64,000 nucleotides of DNA from Microcyclospora pomicola (taxonomy: Eukaryota > Ascomycota > Dothideomycetes > Capnodiales), in the NCBI GenBank assembly GCA_002786065.1, contig NHNY01000006.1:186001-250000 (forward strand), in the 5' to 3' direction. Of the stretch, positions 11,175 through 21,118 are shown one piece after another (position 1 is the stretch's first letter; each line of letters begins with the position of its first letter). The notes below the pieces were generated by a model, which saw only the letters and a list, made by a program, of their open reading frames with translations, was not told the origin of the DNA and made no database searches. The position numbers and the translations under genes are program-made.

Positions 11175-14100
11175 ATGACCGGACCTCCGCCTGCTGATGG
11201 ACGAGCAATCCTGTTCTCTCCTACGTCTGCTCCAGCACCCCCGGACTTGAGCACGAGTCCTCCGCAAGAACCACTTCTGGTCGCGCCTCCAGGGCCATTC
11301 ACAGCTCCACGCGAACCTTCGGTCACGAGAGGTCGGGCGCTCAGCGCGACGAGCTCGCGGAATGCATCGCCTGCGCAGACCCGTTCCAAGCAAAGCGCCG
11401 AGTTGGATCGAAGGCCCTCGCTCTACGGCCATCATCGACAGACTTCCATCGTCAATGGCGTGCAACATTCCCGCAACTCGAGCCTGCTTGCTTCCTCCTC
11501 ATCAGCGAGCTCCAGCCCACTGAGTCCGCAACGGATCGCGGGGAACATGGCGCAAGAGCTAGGCCCACCAAATGGGATGCAGATCCATGGGTTGAAGAAG
11601 AGCCCGTCCATGTCGATTCTGTATGGCAACAGCGCTGCCACCGCCGCAGCTCCGGTGACGAATCGTAGCTTTGACCCCCCTGCACCAACAAGACGACCAG
11701 AACGTATGCACAGTGGAAAGATGAAGCGGAGTCACGAGCACTCTCAGTCGCAACCACGGACAAATCCTCAAGAACTGCGAACAGTAGGCGAGTATGCGCT
11801 ACACCACCTGTTTACATCCTTCATCGCGGAAGCAGATGAGCGGATCGAGCGATGCATACCACAACAGGGTGAAGCAGAACCACGCGTCGAGGATGTCTGC
11901 GGCCCTGGTGCCGATCCTGCGTTTGACCAACTCATCTCATCTCTGGGGCATATCAATCGTCATAAACCGAACTCCCTCATCGATTCAGTGATCCACTGGC
12001 GCAAGAAGAAGGCAGACATGGCGAATCAAATGTTCAGCGAGTTACAAGCTATGCGGGATGCGGGCATGACATACACACAGAAACCAATCCCGAACGGTGC
12101 GAGTAATGCCTCTCATACCATGCCGAGTGTCCAGGATCTGGTACTATTGGAACATAATGTCCAGGTCGCCGATCGACGGTCGACAGTCTCAATCTACATC
12201 CTCTGCCGAGTACTTATCGAGATCATCGGCCAGACCACGCTCAAAGCCTTGAATGGATCTGAAAACAATCTGAATACAGCAGCACGCCTGGAAGATGTCA
12301 TCTATACTCAATTGCAAAGCGCGGATCCTGATCTCCTTGCTTCTTCTCCTGTCATCCACTCAAATTGGATCATCCGTGGACAGCTTCTCGGAGTCATGAG
12401 TGGAGTCCGCTTCGACGAAGTAGCAGAGCGCTTCATCAAAGACCTCGAAAAAGCGCACAAGAAGCTTTCCGTCAAAGGTCTGGCCGATCCAAAATTGGCT
12501 GCCAAGACTGCACTGCTCGTCGAGAGTATGCGGTGGCTGAAAGTCCGACCAAGCCCCGAGGTCGTCTGGAATCAGTCTTGTGATATCATGCAGCTCCTTG
12601 CTCGATTCTTCGCCGAAGTCCATGGACGCATTATGAAACGAGCTTACGCGGAATTGTTCGAGCAACTCATGTTACCCATCGCCGCGACTGCGACCTCTGA
12701 GCTTAGCCATCCGAAGTGGAAGGACGTTATTGGAATTCTGCAACCGCGAATCTCACAAATGCTTTCAAAAGCCGACCATTGGCCGTATATCTATCCCCTC
12801 CAGGCTGTCTCCCTTTGTGCTTCACCCATGGAGTTGTTTGCTGTACAGTGGCTTCCGCTGGTGGTCTCCTTCCAGCCCAAGGCAAGAGATCGAGTCGGGA
12901 GGTCTCATGCCCTGAAGGCTATCTGCCGGCTTGTTTGGCGCTACCTGTACCGACACTCCGAGTCGCCGAATCAAGTTGCTCGCAAGCTTGACGAAATCGT
13001 GAAACTCGTTTTCCAAGGCGGAAAGCGGGTACTCATCTCGACGGACCCCATTATCGCCGATCCTTTGATCCAACTAATTCGGATTATCGGGTACAAGCAT
13101 CGAGAGTTGTGCTTCCGTGCCATCATATTTCCCCTTATGAACTCGGAACTGTTCGGCGGGCCGGAGAAGGAGCTGAAAATCGAAAATCTCGATCCCGAGA
13201 AGACGGTCATCGCTATCCGTGCCTTCTTAGCCATCATGGCTGATCTGGAATCGGCAGATCCTCCTGCATTCCCGACCAGATTTGAGTGTGATGCGTTGAT
13301 GGATGTTTCCAGCCGCACTCAACAGAGTCATCATCGGTCTACATCACAGGGCTTCGCTGTATCCGCGGGTCGGACAGAGCGGTTGTCACGGCCGGTGATG
13401 ACGACGAAGATGGACGGCGTGGTCGAAGAGTACTACGTCAAATTCTGTAAGATCCTTGGTCAATTGACCATCATCTGCGACAACACTTTTGGCGGACAAG
13501 CTGTGCTTGATGAAAAGTTTGCATCGCATACACCCAAGACGCCCATAGCGGAAGCGTTCACATTCAACCGCCGCGACGAATTAATGAACTCGAATGATCT
13601 CCGACAGAGTTACTACGACCTGTTGCATGTTGCTGTCGAAGCATTGCCGCGTTGTTTGTCCCCGCACCTCCCTCTCAACTCGTTGGTCAATCTGCTTTGC
13701 ACAGGAACCGCCCATGTACAATCGCATATTGCCAGCTCGTCCGCCCAATCGTTGAAGTCCATCGCTCGACAATCACATGCCCAGCAGGTCACCATTGGAT
13801 TTGCTAGATTCATCTTCAGTTTCGATGACCGCTATGCTACCGTGTCGGATGGCAGTCTCCTTGGTCCGGGCCACATTGAGAACACGTTGAAGCTCTATGT
13901 CGAGCTACTCCAAATCTGGATCGATGACATCCAGCAGCGGACACAGAAAGCAAAAGAGGAGCCACTGACAGATGATGCGCCGGCGGTGCGTGCGTTGCCA
14001 CTGGATCTATCTGGTGTGCTGGCGCATGTAGACGAAGTGGAGTCGCACGGGCTCTTCTTTCTCTGCTCGCCATCGCGGGTCGTGCGCGCGGTTGCTGTCA

Positions 14101-17100
14101 ATGTCCTCCGCCTGATTACAAAATTCGACACTGCGCTTGGACAGCCGAAGGTGCCTCGAATCATCAATATTCTTGAAGGCGGATCCGAGAAAGTGATTGA
14201 CGTTGATGACGAACGATTATCGCTCGCCGAACGCAGCCGGATCCAAAAGGGTTTGCGTAAGAGCAACACCAACAGTGTTTTGGTGGAGCTGTGTAGCAGT
14301 GATGTCGCGCATGACGCAAACTTGTGGTTCAAAGTATTTCCCGGACTTGTTCGCCTTAGCTCTCATATCTGCATGCAAGCCGTGGCATTGACAAGAGAGT
14401 TGGTCTGTCAGCGGTTGTCGCACAGCTACAGAGCCATCACGGCCATCGCTGAAGGAAACAAACAGACCCACAACGCCATCGAACAAGCGTTCCTCCCGAA
14501 CACCAGGACGACTGGTCGACTCACAAGCTCATCACCTGAGATCATTGTCGAGCAGTGGAAGATCCACCTCATCTTCGCATGCACAACTTTGACAAACGTA
14601 GGAGGTAATTCTAGCAATGCTCCCGTGTCGAGCCAAAGCTCACAACATACTCGCAAAAGCTCGAAGTCATCCTCGAACAGTAGCGAAAAGATTGCTTCTG
14701 CGAGCGAACTTTTCTCTAAGGTAGTGCCCTTCCTTTCCGTGTGGAATGCTTCGGTCCGGAGTGCAGCGATCATGGGCCTGGGTGCTACTAATGCCACCCT
14801 GTACCACAGCTTGCTGGAGTCTTTACATCCGTATGTCACCACATGTACCGCCGAGCAGAAGGAGCACCTCATGTCCCACCGGCGGACGCTGAGCGGTCCA
14901 CGGCGAAGTCGTCGCACCGACAATCTTCGCGTCGAGATCACGCATCTGCTCAGCCTGACCTGTGGCTTAATGCAAGACACATCCTTGACTGGTGATGAGT
15001 ATTCCCTTTCGTACATCGTCGAATATACGAAACAGCTTCGCATCTTCCTCAGCGATGAAGTCATCCAAAGTCAGCTGGAGTTCCAGAAATTGCGAAAACA
15101 TTTCTGTACTCTGGTCGAGGGACTGTTTGAAAACGTGCGCCAACTCAAAGACGCCTCACGCTGGGTGTCGTTTCAATCCCGACAAGCGACGTTTGCGCTC
15201 ATGGAGAACTGGTGCGGCTTTTCGCCCAATGAAGCCCAGCTTCGGCGTCAACAGGACAATCTCCGGCTATCCCTGCTTGACGAGCATGATATACGAGGAC
15301 GAGCGATTATCAACTCGGCAATCGAAAAGGAGAGAAATGAGCTTCAGACCGCGGCTTTGAGCGCCATGGCCGGGCTGTGCGCCGGACCGCTGAGCTTCGT
15401 TGCGGACAACCGCATCCTCATGCAATTTGACGTCCGTCGGATGCTGGCCTGGATCGGCACCATCTTCGAAGGACCAAGCGACCGAACTCACGCCATTGGT
15501 CGGAAAGCGTTGCAGCATCTCATCGTGCACAATCTCGATCAGCCATACTTGATGGCACGGACGATACGAATGTGCTACATCGCACGACAACCCAAGGCCC
15601 TGACGAGCTATTTCGAGGTGGTGACCAAAGTCCTAACCGACTTCGAGAGCGTCAGCGCCACAGTGCCCTTCTGGAAGATCCTCTGTGCGAGTCTCTACAC
15701 GCTCGGGAATGAGGATAGTCAGATCCGGACGAAGTCTGCGAGAACTCTGCGCACGCTGGAAGAGCGGCAGGGAAAGACGTCGAAATTGCAGGATCTTGAC
15801 ATCAGTGTTTCCGATAAGACGACCGCAGTGTATAAATTGGCACAGTTCGAGATCTCCCGTAGACTGGCCAAGCAACACCCGGAGCTTGCGTTTTTTGTCT
15901 TTTCGGAGTTCTCGGCTTACTTCAATGAGCTGCAACCGGATCACCAGCGTAATATGGTCTCGGGCATGTTGCCTTGGATTCAGACCATCGAACTCCAGGT
16001 GGATCCGAATGGTGGGCCGACTGCGACTTCGTATATGCTGTTGGTCAATCTCTTTGAGATTACTGTGCGCAGCAGCATCGCACTTCATAACGAGATCCAG
16101 GCACTCTGGCAAGCGCTCGCCACTGGGCCGTACGCCGGCAATGTCCAGCTTGTGCTCGACTTCATCATTAGCGTTTGTCTAGACAAGAAGGAACAAAACT
16201 TTGTTATTTATGCGAAGCAGATTGTTGTCTTCTTGTCTAAAACCCCAGCGGGCGCCAGGGTCATCGAGCATCTCATCCTACAGATCAACCCAAAGTCAAT
16301 GCCACCACCAGCTGCAGACACGCCTCCTCGACAAGCCCCCATTGATAATGTCGGGCTGCCTTACGTCACGGATCTTTCTGACGTTCTCCCGCACGGGACT
16401 AAGCAGAATGGCATGTCGCTGGGACAGCTTAGTTTGATCTTACTGGTCGATCTGGTCATCTCACCCATCCAGTTGCCAGCCGACAAGATCCCGACGCTTC
16501 TTCAGATGGTACTGGTGCAATGGGATCAATATGCCCCCATCGTGCAAGACCAGGCTCGTGAGATGCTGGTGCATCTCATACATGAGCTTGTCGTGTCCAA
16601 AGTCGAAGCGGGAGGAGCACACTACCACCGCGCGGAAAGATTCATCGATTTGATCCGACGCCAAGACCCGTCTGTATCGTGGGCATATACAGATATGGAG
16701 CTGCGTGCGAATTCTGCGAGCGACCCGAAACGAGGCATGCCGTTTGTCATCGGAGAAGTCGTAGAAATCTTTGAGTTGGTGGACGAGTACAAGAACCTAA
16801 AGCCACTTTGGGCCCGTGTGACTATGGACTGGGCGACATCGTGCGCGGTCAGACATGTGGCGTGTAGATCATTCCAACTGTTCAGGTGCATCCATACCGA
16901 GCTGGAGCATCAGCTTGACCAACAGATGTTGGCGGACATGCTCGCGCGGCTGTCGAACACAATCGCCGACGATAGTGAAGACATCCTGATTTTCTCGCAT
17001 GAGATTCTGGTCACCCTGCGCAGCGTCATTGATAAGATCACGGCGCTGGATCTGGTCGAGTACCCGCAGCTCTTCTGGACGACATGTGCTTGTTTGGGGA

Positions 17101-18827
17101 CTGTGTACGAGCGAGAGTTTCAGGCAGCACTAGACATGCTGGGTCTTTTGTGCACTAAAATGGACCTCACCGACCCAGCTCTGCTGAATATCATCCGAGA
17201 TAACCAGCCGCCAGATTGGAAGGGTGGGTTCAACGGGCTGCATGCGCTGCTCTATAAGGGTGTGAGGTCCAGCGAATCGATGCAGCGCGCGCTTGCCGTT
17301 ATGGAGACGCTCATCAAGCTGCCATCGAACGATATCGTTGGTGGTGAAGATCGATTGCTGTTTACTGTACTCTCCAACCTTCCGCGATATCTGCAGCACT
17401 TTGATGATGCCGGTAATGATCCCGCTTGCTTGCAGTCCGCAGCAACGCTCGGATTGGCAGCAGAGAGCCTTGGGTATCCGCAATTGCAGGCTGCTGTGCA
17501 AGACTTTGCCTATGGGCGGTGTCGGAGCGAAAAGGATTTCCTGGCGCAAACCATTGCGGCCGTCAAAGCTTCATTCTTCCCGGCGCTTGAGTTCACGAGT
17601 CTAGTCTTCCTGCTCGGCATGGTTAACAATCGTGTTGCCTGGTTCAAAGTCAAGACCATGCAGGTGCTGTGCGTGATGCTGGCAAACATCGACATGCGCA
17701 AGCCCGATATTGCGAGCCAAGGCCCGGACCTAATCTCCCCACTGCTCCGATTGCTTCAGACCGAGCATTGCCAGCAAGCACTTGAAGTGCTCGATAACGT
17801 CATCGACATGACTGGCACGCCCCTCGATAACAAACACTTGCGTATGAGTATGGCCGGCTCGCACTCTAGTAGAGCGACTCGGAAGGAATACGATAGTACC
17901 AAGAGCCTGTACGGCATCCCTGAAGATTCTGGATGGTCCATCCCCATGCCTGCGATCCATGCCAGCCAGACCCGACATAATGTCCACATGGTCTTCTACA
18001 CACTCACAACGGCATACACCGGTATGAACGGATCGCAGCAGGATCCTGCCACGCCTGAGTTTGAGTTCCACGAAGACTACATGCTTCCAGACGAGTACTA
18101 CGAGACTCGTAGTGGCACGATGATGTCAGACGACACGAGGGTCGCGGACAGCAATATGGGAGAGCTGGCGATCAAGCTCGACAGTCTAGATGATTTCTTC
18201 GACGAGCAAGCCGACACCACCTCGCCACTTGGTACGGATGGCTCGCCACGATACACCAACGAATTCGTCGAGGACCGTGAGCATCTCTATCATCAACAAA
18301 CCTTGCCGATCCTGCACAAGTCACTCAAGCGCAACCCCAGCGTGACGTCCTTCCATACCGGCCTCGCCGAGCTACGTTACCGTCCAGCCGCCCGCGAACC
18401 CACGATCATGAACCCGGGTGCTTTCGCACAAGCCAGCCAATCCCAACCCGGTCGACCAGGCCTGCATAACCGTTCCATCACCTCGCCCGCCATGTCCATG
18501 AACAACCAGGCTACTCCGCGTACACAGCACGACCTCACCTCGGGCGACGAAGCCGGTGATGAGCCTGAGCCCTTTTCTGACGACGATCTCTCCTCTGTCA
18601 GCCGCATGCAGAGCGCCGAGGGCTCCTTTCTCACGCACCAGAACGCTTCGAAACCTGCCGCTGGCTTGCGCGCCGGGTTCCGCCAGGGCCTCCGCCGGCT
18701 GACGAGTAGTGGTGGGACTCGCAATGAGGCGTTACGAGCTGCCAACATAGCTACCTCGGCGAGGAGTCCGAAGGTGCCGAAGCTGCCGGCGAGTTACATG
18801 AATTACCCTACCAGCGCGGAGCCTTGA
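11175..18827 (+). CDS. tao3: Cell morphogenesis scaffold, Furry/Tao3 (Pag1)/Mor2 family
   Basis: This very large scaffold supports the NDR kinase (Cbk1/Orb6) and Mob2 in polarised growth and cell separation, acting at growth sites. The product is 2,550 residues from one uninterrupted exon, close to the size of Tao3 and Mor2. Residues 1-205 are Ser/Pro/Ala-rich and disordered. A Furry N-terminal region starts near 205 (ELRTVGEYALHHLF). Long alpha-helical, HEAT-like stretches continue to about 2,250. The last 300 residues are acidic and Ser-rich. Linkers around 1,150-1,250 are again disordered (KSSKSSSNSS). Six motifs of form HxRxx[S/T] occur in the disordered parts, at residues 86-91, 98-103, 719-724, 1158-1163, 1235-1240 and 2431-2436. 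That is the NDR-kinase substrate consensus. The ATG at 11175 opens the long frame; a second ATG at 11547 (MAQELGPP) is a less likely alternative. Confidence 0.93.
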   Translation: MTGPPPADGRAILFSPTSAPAPPDLSTSPPQEPLLVAPPGPFTAPREPSVTRGRALSATSSRNASPAQTRSKQSAELDRRPSLYGHHRQTSIVNGVQHSRNSSLLASSSSASSSPLSPQRIAGNMAQELGPPNGMQIHGLKKSPSMSILYGNSAATAAAPVTNRSFDPPAPTRRPERMHSGKMKRSHEHSQSQPRTNPQELRTVGEYALHHLFTSFIAEADERIERCIPQQGEAEPRVEDVCGPGADPAFDQLISSLGHINRHKPNSLIDSVIHWRKKKADMANQMFSELQAMRDAGMTYTQKPIPNGASNASHTMPSVQDLVLLEHNVQVADRRSTVSIYILCRVLIEIIGQTTLKALNGSENNLNTAARLEDVIYTQLQSADPDLLASSPVIHSNWIIRGQLLGVMSGVRFDEVAERFIKDLEKAHKKLSVKGLADPKLAAKTALLVESMRWLKVRPSPEVVWNQSCDIMQLLARFFAEVHGRIMKRAYAELFEQLMLPIAATATSELSHPKWKDVIGILQPRISQMLSKADHWPYIYPLQAVSLCASPMELFAVQWLPLVVSFQPKARDRVGRSHALKAICRLVWRYLYRHSESPNQVARKLDEIVKLVFQGGKRVLISTDPIIADPLIQLIRIIGYKHRELCFRAIIFPLMNSELFGGPEKELKIENLDPEKTVIAIRAFLAIMADLESADPPAFPTRFECDALMDVSSRTQQSHHRSTSQGFAVSAGRTERLSRPVMTTKMDGVVEEYYVKFCKILGQLTIICDNTFGGQAVLDEKFASHTPKTPIAEAFTFNRRDELMNSNDLRQSYYDLLHVAVEALPRCLSPHLPLNSLVNLLCTGTAHVQSHIASSSAQSLKSIARQSHAQQVTIGFARFIFSFDDRYATVSDGSLLGPGHIENTLKLYVELLQIWIDDIQQRTQKAKEEPLTDDAPAVRALPLDLSGVLAHVDEVESHGLFFLCSPSRVVRAVAVNVLRLITKFDTALGQPKVPRIINILEGGSEKVIDVDDERLSLAERSRIQKGLRKSNTNSVLVELCSSDVAHDANLWFKVFPGLVRLSSHICMQAVALTRELVCQRLSHSYRAITAIAEGNKQTHNAIEQAFLPNTRTTGRLTSSSPEIIVEQWKIHLIFACTTLTNVGGNSSNAPVSSQSSQHTRKSSKSSSNSSEKIASASELFSKVVPFLSVWNASVRSAAIMGLGATNATLYHSLLESLHPYVTTCTAEQKEHLMSHRRTLSGPRRSRRTDNLRVEITHLLSLTCGLMQDTSLTGDEYSLSYIVEYTKQLRIFLSDEVIQSQLEFQKLRKHFCTLVEGLFENVRQLKDASRWVSFQSRQATFALMENWCGFSPNEAQLRRQQDNLRLSLLDEHDIRGRAIINSAIEKERNELQTAALSAMAGLCAGPLSFVADNRILMQFDVRRMLAWIGTIFEGPSDRTHAIGRKALQHLIVHNLDQPYLMARTIRMCYIARQPKALTSYFEVVTKVLTDFESVSATVPFWKILCASLYTLGNEDSQIRTKSARTLRTLEERQGKTSKLQDLDISVSDKTTAVYKLAQFEISRRLAKQHPELAFFVFSEFSAYFNELQPDHQRNMVSGMLPWIQTIELQVDPNGGPTATSYMLLVNLFEITVRSSIALHNEIQALWQALATGPYAGNVQLVLDFIISVCLDKKEQNFVIYAKQIVVFLSKTPAGARVIEHLILQINPKSMPPPAADTPPRQAPIDNVGLPYVTDLSDVLPHGTKQNGMSLGQLSLILLVDLVISPIQLPADKIPTLLQMVLVQWDQYAPIVQDQAREMLVHLIHELVVSKVEAGGAHYHRAERFIDLIRRQDPSVSWAYTDMELRANSASDPKRGMPFVIGEVVEIFELVDEYKNLKPLWARVTMDWATSCAVRHVACRSFQLFRCIHTELEHQLDQQMLADMLARLSNTIADDSEDILIFSHEILVTLRSVIDKITALDLVEYPQLFWTTCACLGTVYEREFQAALDMLGLLCTKMDLTDPALLNIIRDNQPPDWKGGFNGLHALLYKGVRSSESMQRALAVMETLIKLPSNDIVGGEDRLLFTVLSNLPRYLQHFDDAGNDPACLQSAATLGLAAESLGYPQLQAAVQDFAYGRCRSEKDFLAQTIAAVKASFFPALEFTSLVFLLGMVNNRVAWFKVKTMQVLCVMLANIDMRKPDIASQGPDLISPLLRLLQTEHCQQALEVLDNVIDMTGTPLDNKHLRMSMAGSHSSRATRKEYDSTKSLYGIPEDSGWSIPMPAIHASQTRHNVHMVFYTLTTAYTGMNGSQQDPATPEFEFHEDYMLPDEYYETRSGTMMSDDTRVADSNMGELAIKLDSLDDFFDEQADTTSPLGTDGSPRYTNEFVEDREHLYHQQTLPILHKSLKRNPSVTSFHTGLAELRYRPAAREPTIMNPGAFAQASQSQPGRPGLHNRSITSPAMSMNNQATPRTQHDLTSGDEAGDEPEPFSDDDLSSVSRMQSAEGSFLTHQNASKPAAGLRAGFRQGLRRLTSSGGTRNEALRAANIATSARSPKVPKLPASYMNYPTSAEP

Positions 18828-19948
18828 GCAACGTCGCGAGCTGTCGGACTGAGACGATATAGCTTTGCACCTACGAGTACATGTGTATTTGTACAATGGC
18901 GCGGCGCTTCAGCGATTCCCTATATGAACTGGACATGGAAGGGAGTGTTCGGAGCCTTCGGAAATCATTTACTGATGGGATATTGAGCGATCACTCGATC
19001 TGAAGGGAGTTGAGATGTACTGATATTTGTGAACCCCCCGTTTGAGATACCCCCCCAAGATAAGTAGCTAGCTACGATCCTGCGCCGCCTGTTTCTGTAG
19101 ACTGTATAGGTAGGTATCAAGGTAGATTGGAGTATGTACGAGGTTACGATGTATGAACTTGTGCAGTCCTTGTTGTAGGTTTTATACGTTTCGCATGGAA
19201 TGGTCGCTGCAGAAAGCCCTTTGTTGTCAAATTTTCGTGAACGCAGTGTGCTGCTCGTGTTCCCAAGAATATTCAGTCTTCCTTAATGCGCGGGATGAGT
19301 TTGGTCGTTCACATATGCCTCAGTAAAAGCAGGAACATGCTTCAATGCTGTGGCCGTGAAGAAAGTCGAGTCTCCATGTTTTCGGCAAAGCAAGACTTCC
19401 CTTTATCTTACTGCGAGGGGGTTCTACAGACTCGAGCAAACCTATTCAACATTCCCATATATAACGATTTCCCGACATTAATGTAGCGTCTTCTACCTCC
19501 TGGTCTCAACATCGTCAACAGTACTACGTCTATCCTGGTGAAGCACACATCTGCCACTGCCCTTAGGGTTGTGGTTACGTGGCGCCGGTAACAAGTGGTA
19601 CAACATCGGGCCAGAACCCTTAGTACGCTAGGCTCGTGCTCGCAAACGTTGTCCACTTGGCATCTCCAGACGTCGTGTGATCAAATATCCTGCGCCCACC
19701 ATGGACTCACACTACATTGATATGTGATCTGACTATTGCGTCAAACTGGATGGAATATGAAAATGGCATATCGATCAACTTTGAAGTGCGCATGAATCGA
19801 AACTGGATTACTGCTACGGATCGACCATTCCGGTGATGCGCATCGGACAGACCCCCAAAGACTGTGGCCTGTAAATACATCTGGAAATTGATCCTTAACG
19901 GCGACATCGAAAACGACGACCACTGTTACCCAGGTCTGGACTGCTGAA
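18828..19948. other. Intergenic region between scaffold and glycosyltransferase
   Basis: About 1.1 kb. The left half is AT-rich with poly-C runs near 19,040 and a TAGCTAGCTA stretch near 19,065, probably 3' UTR. I see no coding region with domain content. The right part should hold the promoter of the GT8-like gene. Confidence 0.5.
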
Positions 19949-20989
19949 ATGGTCCGCACACCCCGAATCACAGGCCGAGCGGCTGTGCTCATCGGCGGCA
20001 CCTTCATCGTGCTGTGTCTGGTAATCTTCCAGCGCCATCACATCCCCTCCCAACTCCCCTCATGGCGGAGTCGCACGAGCAACCGCACGCCGCTGCTGAT
20101 CGAGGACGACATCTCCTGGTCCGACTTCGCTTACTGCACCTACGCGACCAGCCCGGGCGACCTCTGCAACTCGGTCATGCTGCTCGCCGCGCTCCACCAA
20201 GTGCACGCCAAGGCCGACCGGCTGCTGCTGTACAGCTCCGCCTGGGCCGTCGACGACGACTCGTCCACGAGCCAGCTCCTGCGCAGCGCCCGCGACCTGT
20301 ACGGCGCCAACATCCAGCCCGTCGAGATCCTGCGCGCCGACGCCGTGAGCGATCCGACCTGGGCCGCCGGCTTCACCAAGTGGCTGGCCTTCAATCAGAC
20401 GCAGTACAAGCGCGTGCTGACGCTCGACTCGGACGCGACGGTGCTGCAGCCGCTGGACGAGCTGTTTCTGCTGCCGCGCACCCCCGTCGGCATGCCGCGC
20501 GCGTACTGGCTGAACGACTCGCTGTCCGCGCAGCTGGCGCTCGTGCAGCCGTCGGCCAACGCCTTCGCCCGCATCCGCCAGCAGATCGCCGACCGCGCCG
20601 AGGACGACTTCGACATGGAGATCATCAACGCGCTCTACGGCGACAGCTGCATGGTCATGCCCCACCGCCCGTACAACCTGCTGACCGGCGAGTTCCGCTC
20701 CGAGGTGCACCACCGCTATCTCGGCGACCGCGACGAGCTGTGGGACCCCACCGCCGTCCTCGCCGAGACCAAATACGTGCATTTCAGCGACTGGCCGCTG
20801 CCGAAGCCCTGGCAGACCCACAGTAACACGCAATTTGAGGAGCTGTGGCCCAAGTGCCGTGGCAAATTGACGGGGAAGGTAGATGACTGCCCGGATCGGA
20901 AGATCTGGGCGTGGCTGTACGAGGATTTTCGAAAGCGGCGGAGTGAGGTCTGCGGGAAGGATTTCGTTACTTGGAAATCTCGGGATTGA
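19949..20989 (+). CDS. GT8-like glycosyltransferase, type II membrane protein (Gnt1-like)
   Basis: The protein is probably a Golgi-resident sugar transferase related to fungal glycogenin/GNT1-type enzymes, which use nucleotide sugars on N-glycans or glycolipids. It has 346 residues. A short basic N-terminus is followed by one hydrophobic segment (residues 11-28), giving a lumenal catalytic domain. The metal-binding DxD motif is LDSDATV at 159-165, within the family pattern Y-x-R-V-L-x-L-D-S-D. Downstream, MPRAYWLND, FDMEIINALYGDSC and VHFSDWPLPKPW match GT8 acceptor-side motifs. No introns are seen. Third-position GC is extreme from 20,060 to 20,830, so all other frames stay open there; those are shadows. 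The donor and acceptor cannot be read from sequence. It converges on Pol32 with 129 bp between stops. Confidence 0.82.
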   Translation: MVRTPRITGRAAVLIGGTFIVLCLVIFQRHHIPSQLPSWRSRTSNRTPLLIEDDISWSDFAYCTYATSPGDLCNSVMLLAALHQVHAKADRLLLYSSAWAVDDDSSTSQLLRSARDLYGANIQPVEILRADAVSDPTWAAGFTKWLAFNQTQYKRVLTLDSDATVLQPLDELFLLPRTPVGMPRAYWLNDSLSAQLALVQPSANAFARIRQQIADRAEDDFDMEIINALYGDSCMVMPHRPYNLLTGEFRSEVHHRYLGDRDELWDPTAVLAETKYVHFSDWPLPKPWQTHSNTQFEELWPKCRGKLTGKVDDCPDRKIWAWLYEDFRKRRSEVCGKDFVTWKSRD

Positions 20990-21118
20990 TTGCTATCAGG
21001 TGTAGATGATGTACAAATGCTACCAAACAGATCCGCTCCAACACATGTCTACTAATGCTCGAGAGTTGTCAGGGACCCATCCTACTGTCTTCGCATCAAA
21101 CCTCCTGAGTATCTCGCC

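Noticed and set aside
20014-20833. Long open frames on both strands overlapping the GT8-like gene
   Set aside because: They arise from the GC-rich third positions of the real gene, are compositionally extreme (Arg/Ala/Pro or Val/Gly-rich) and have no domain content.
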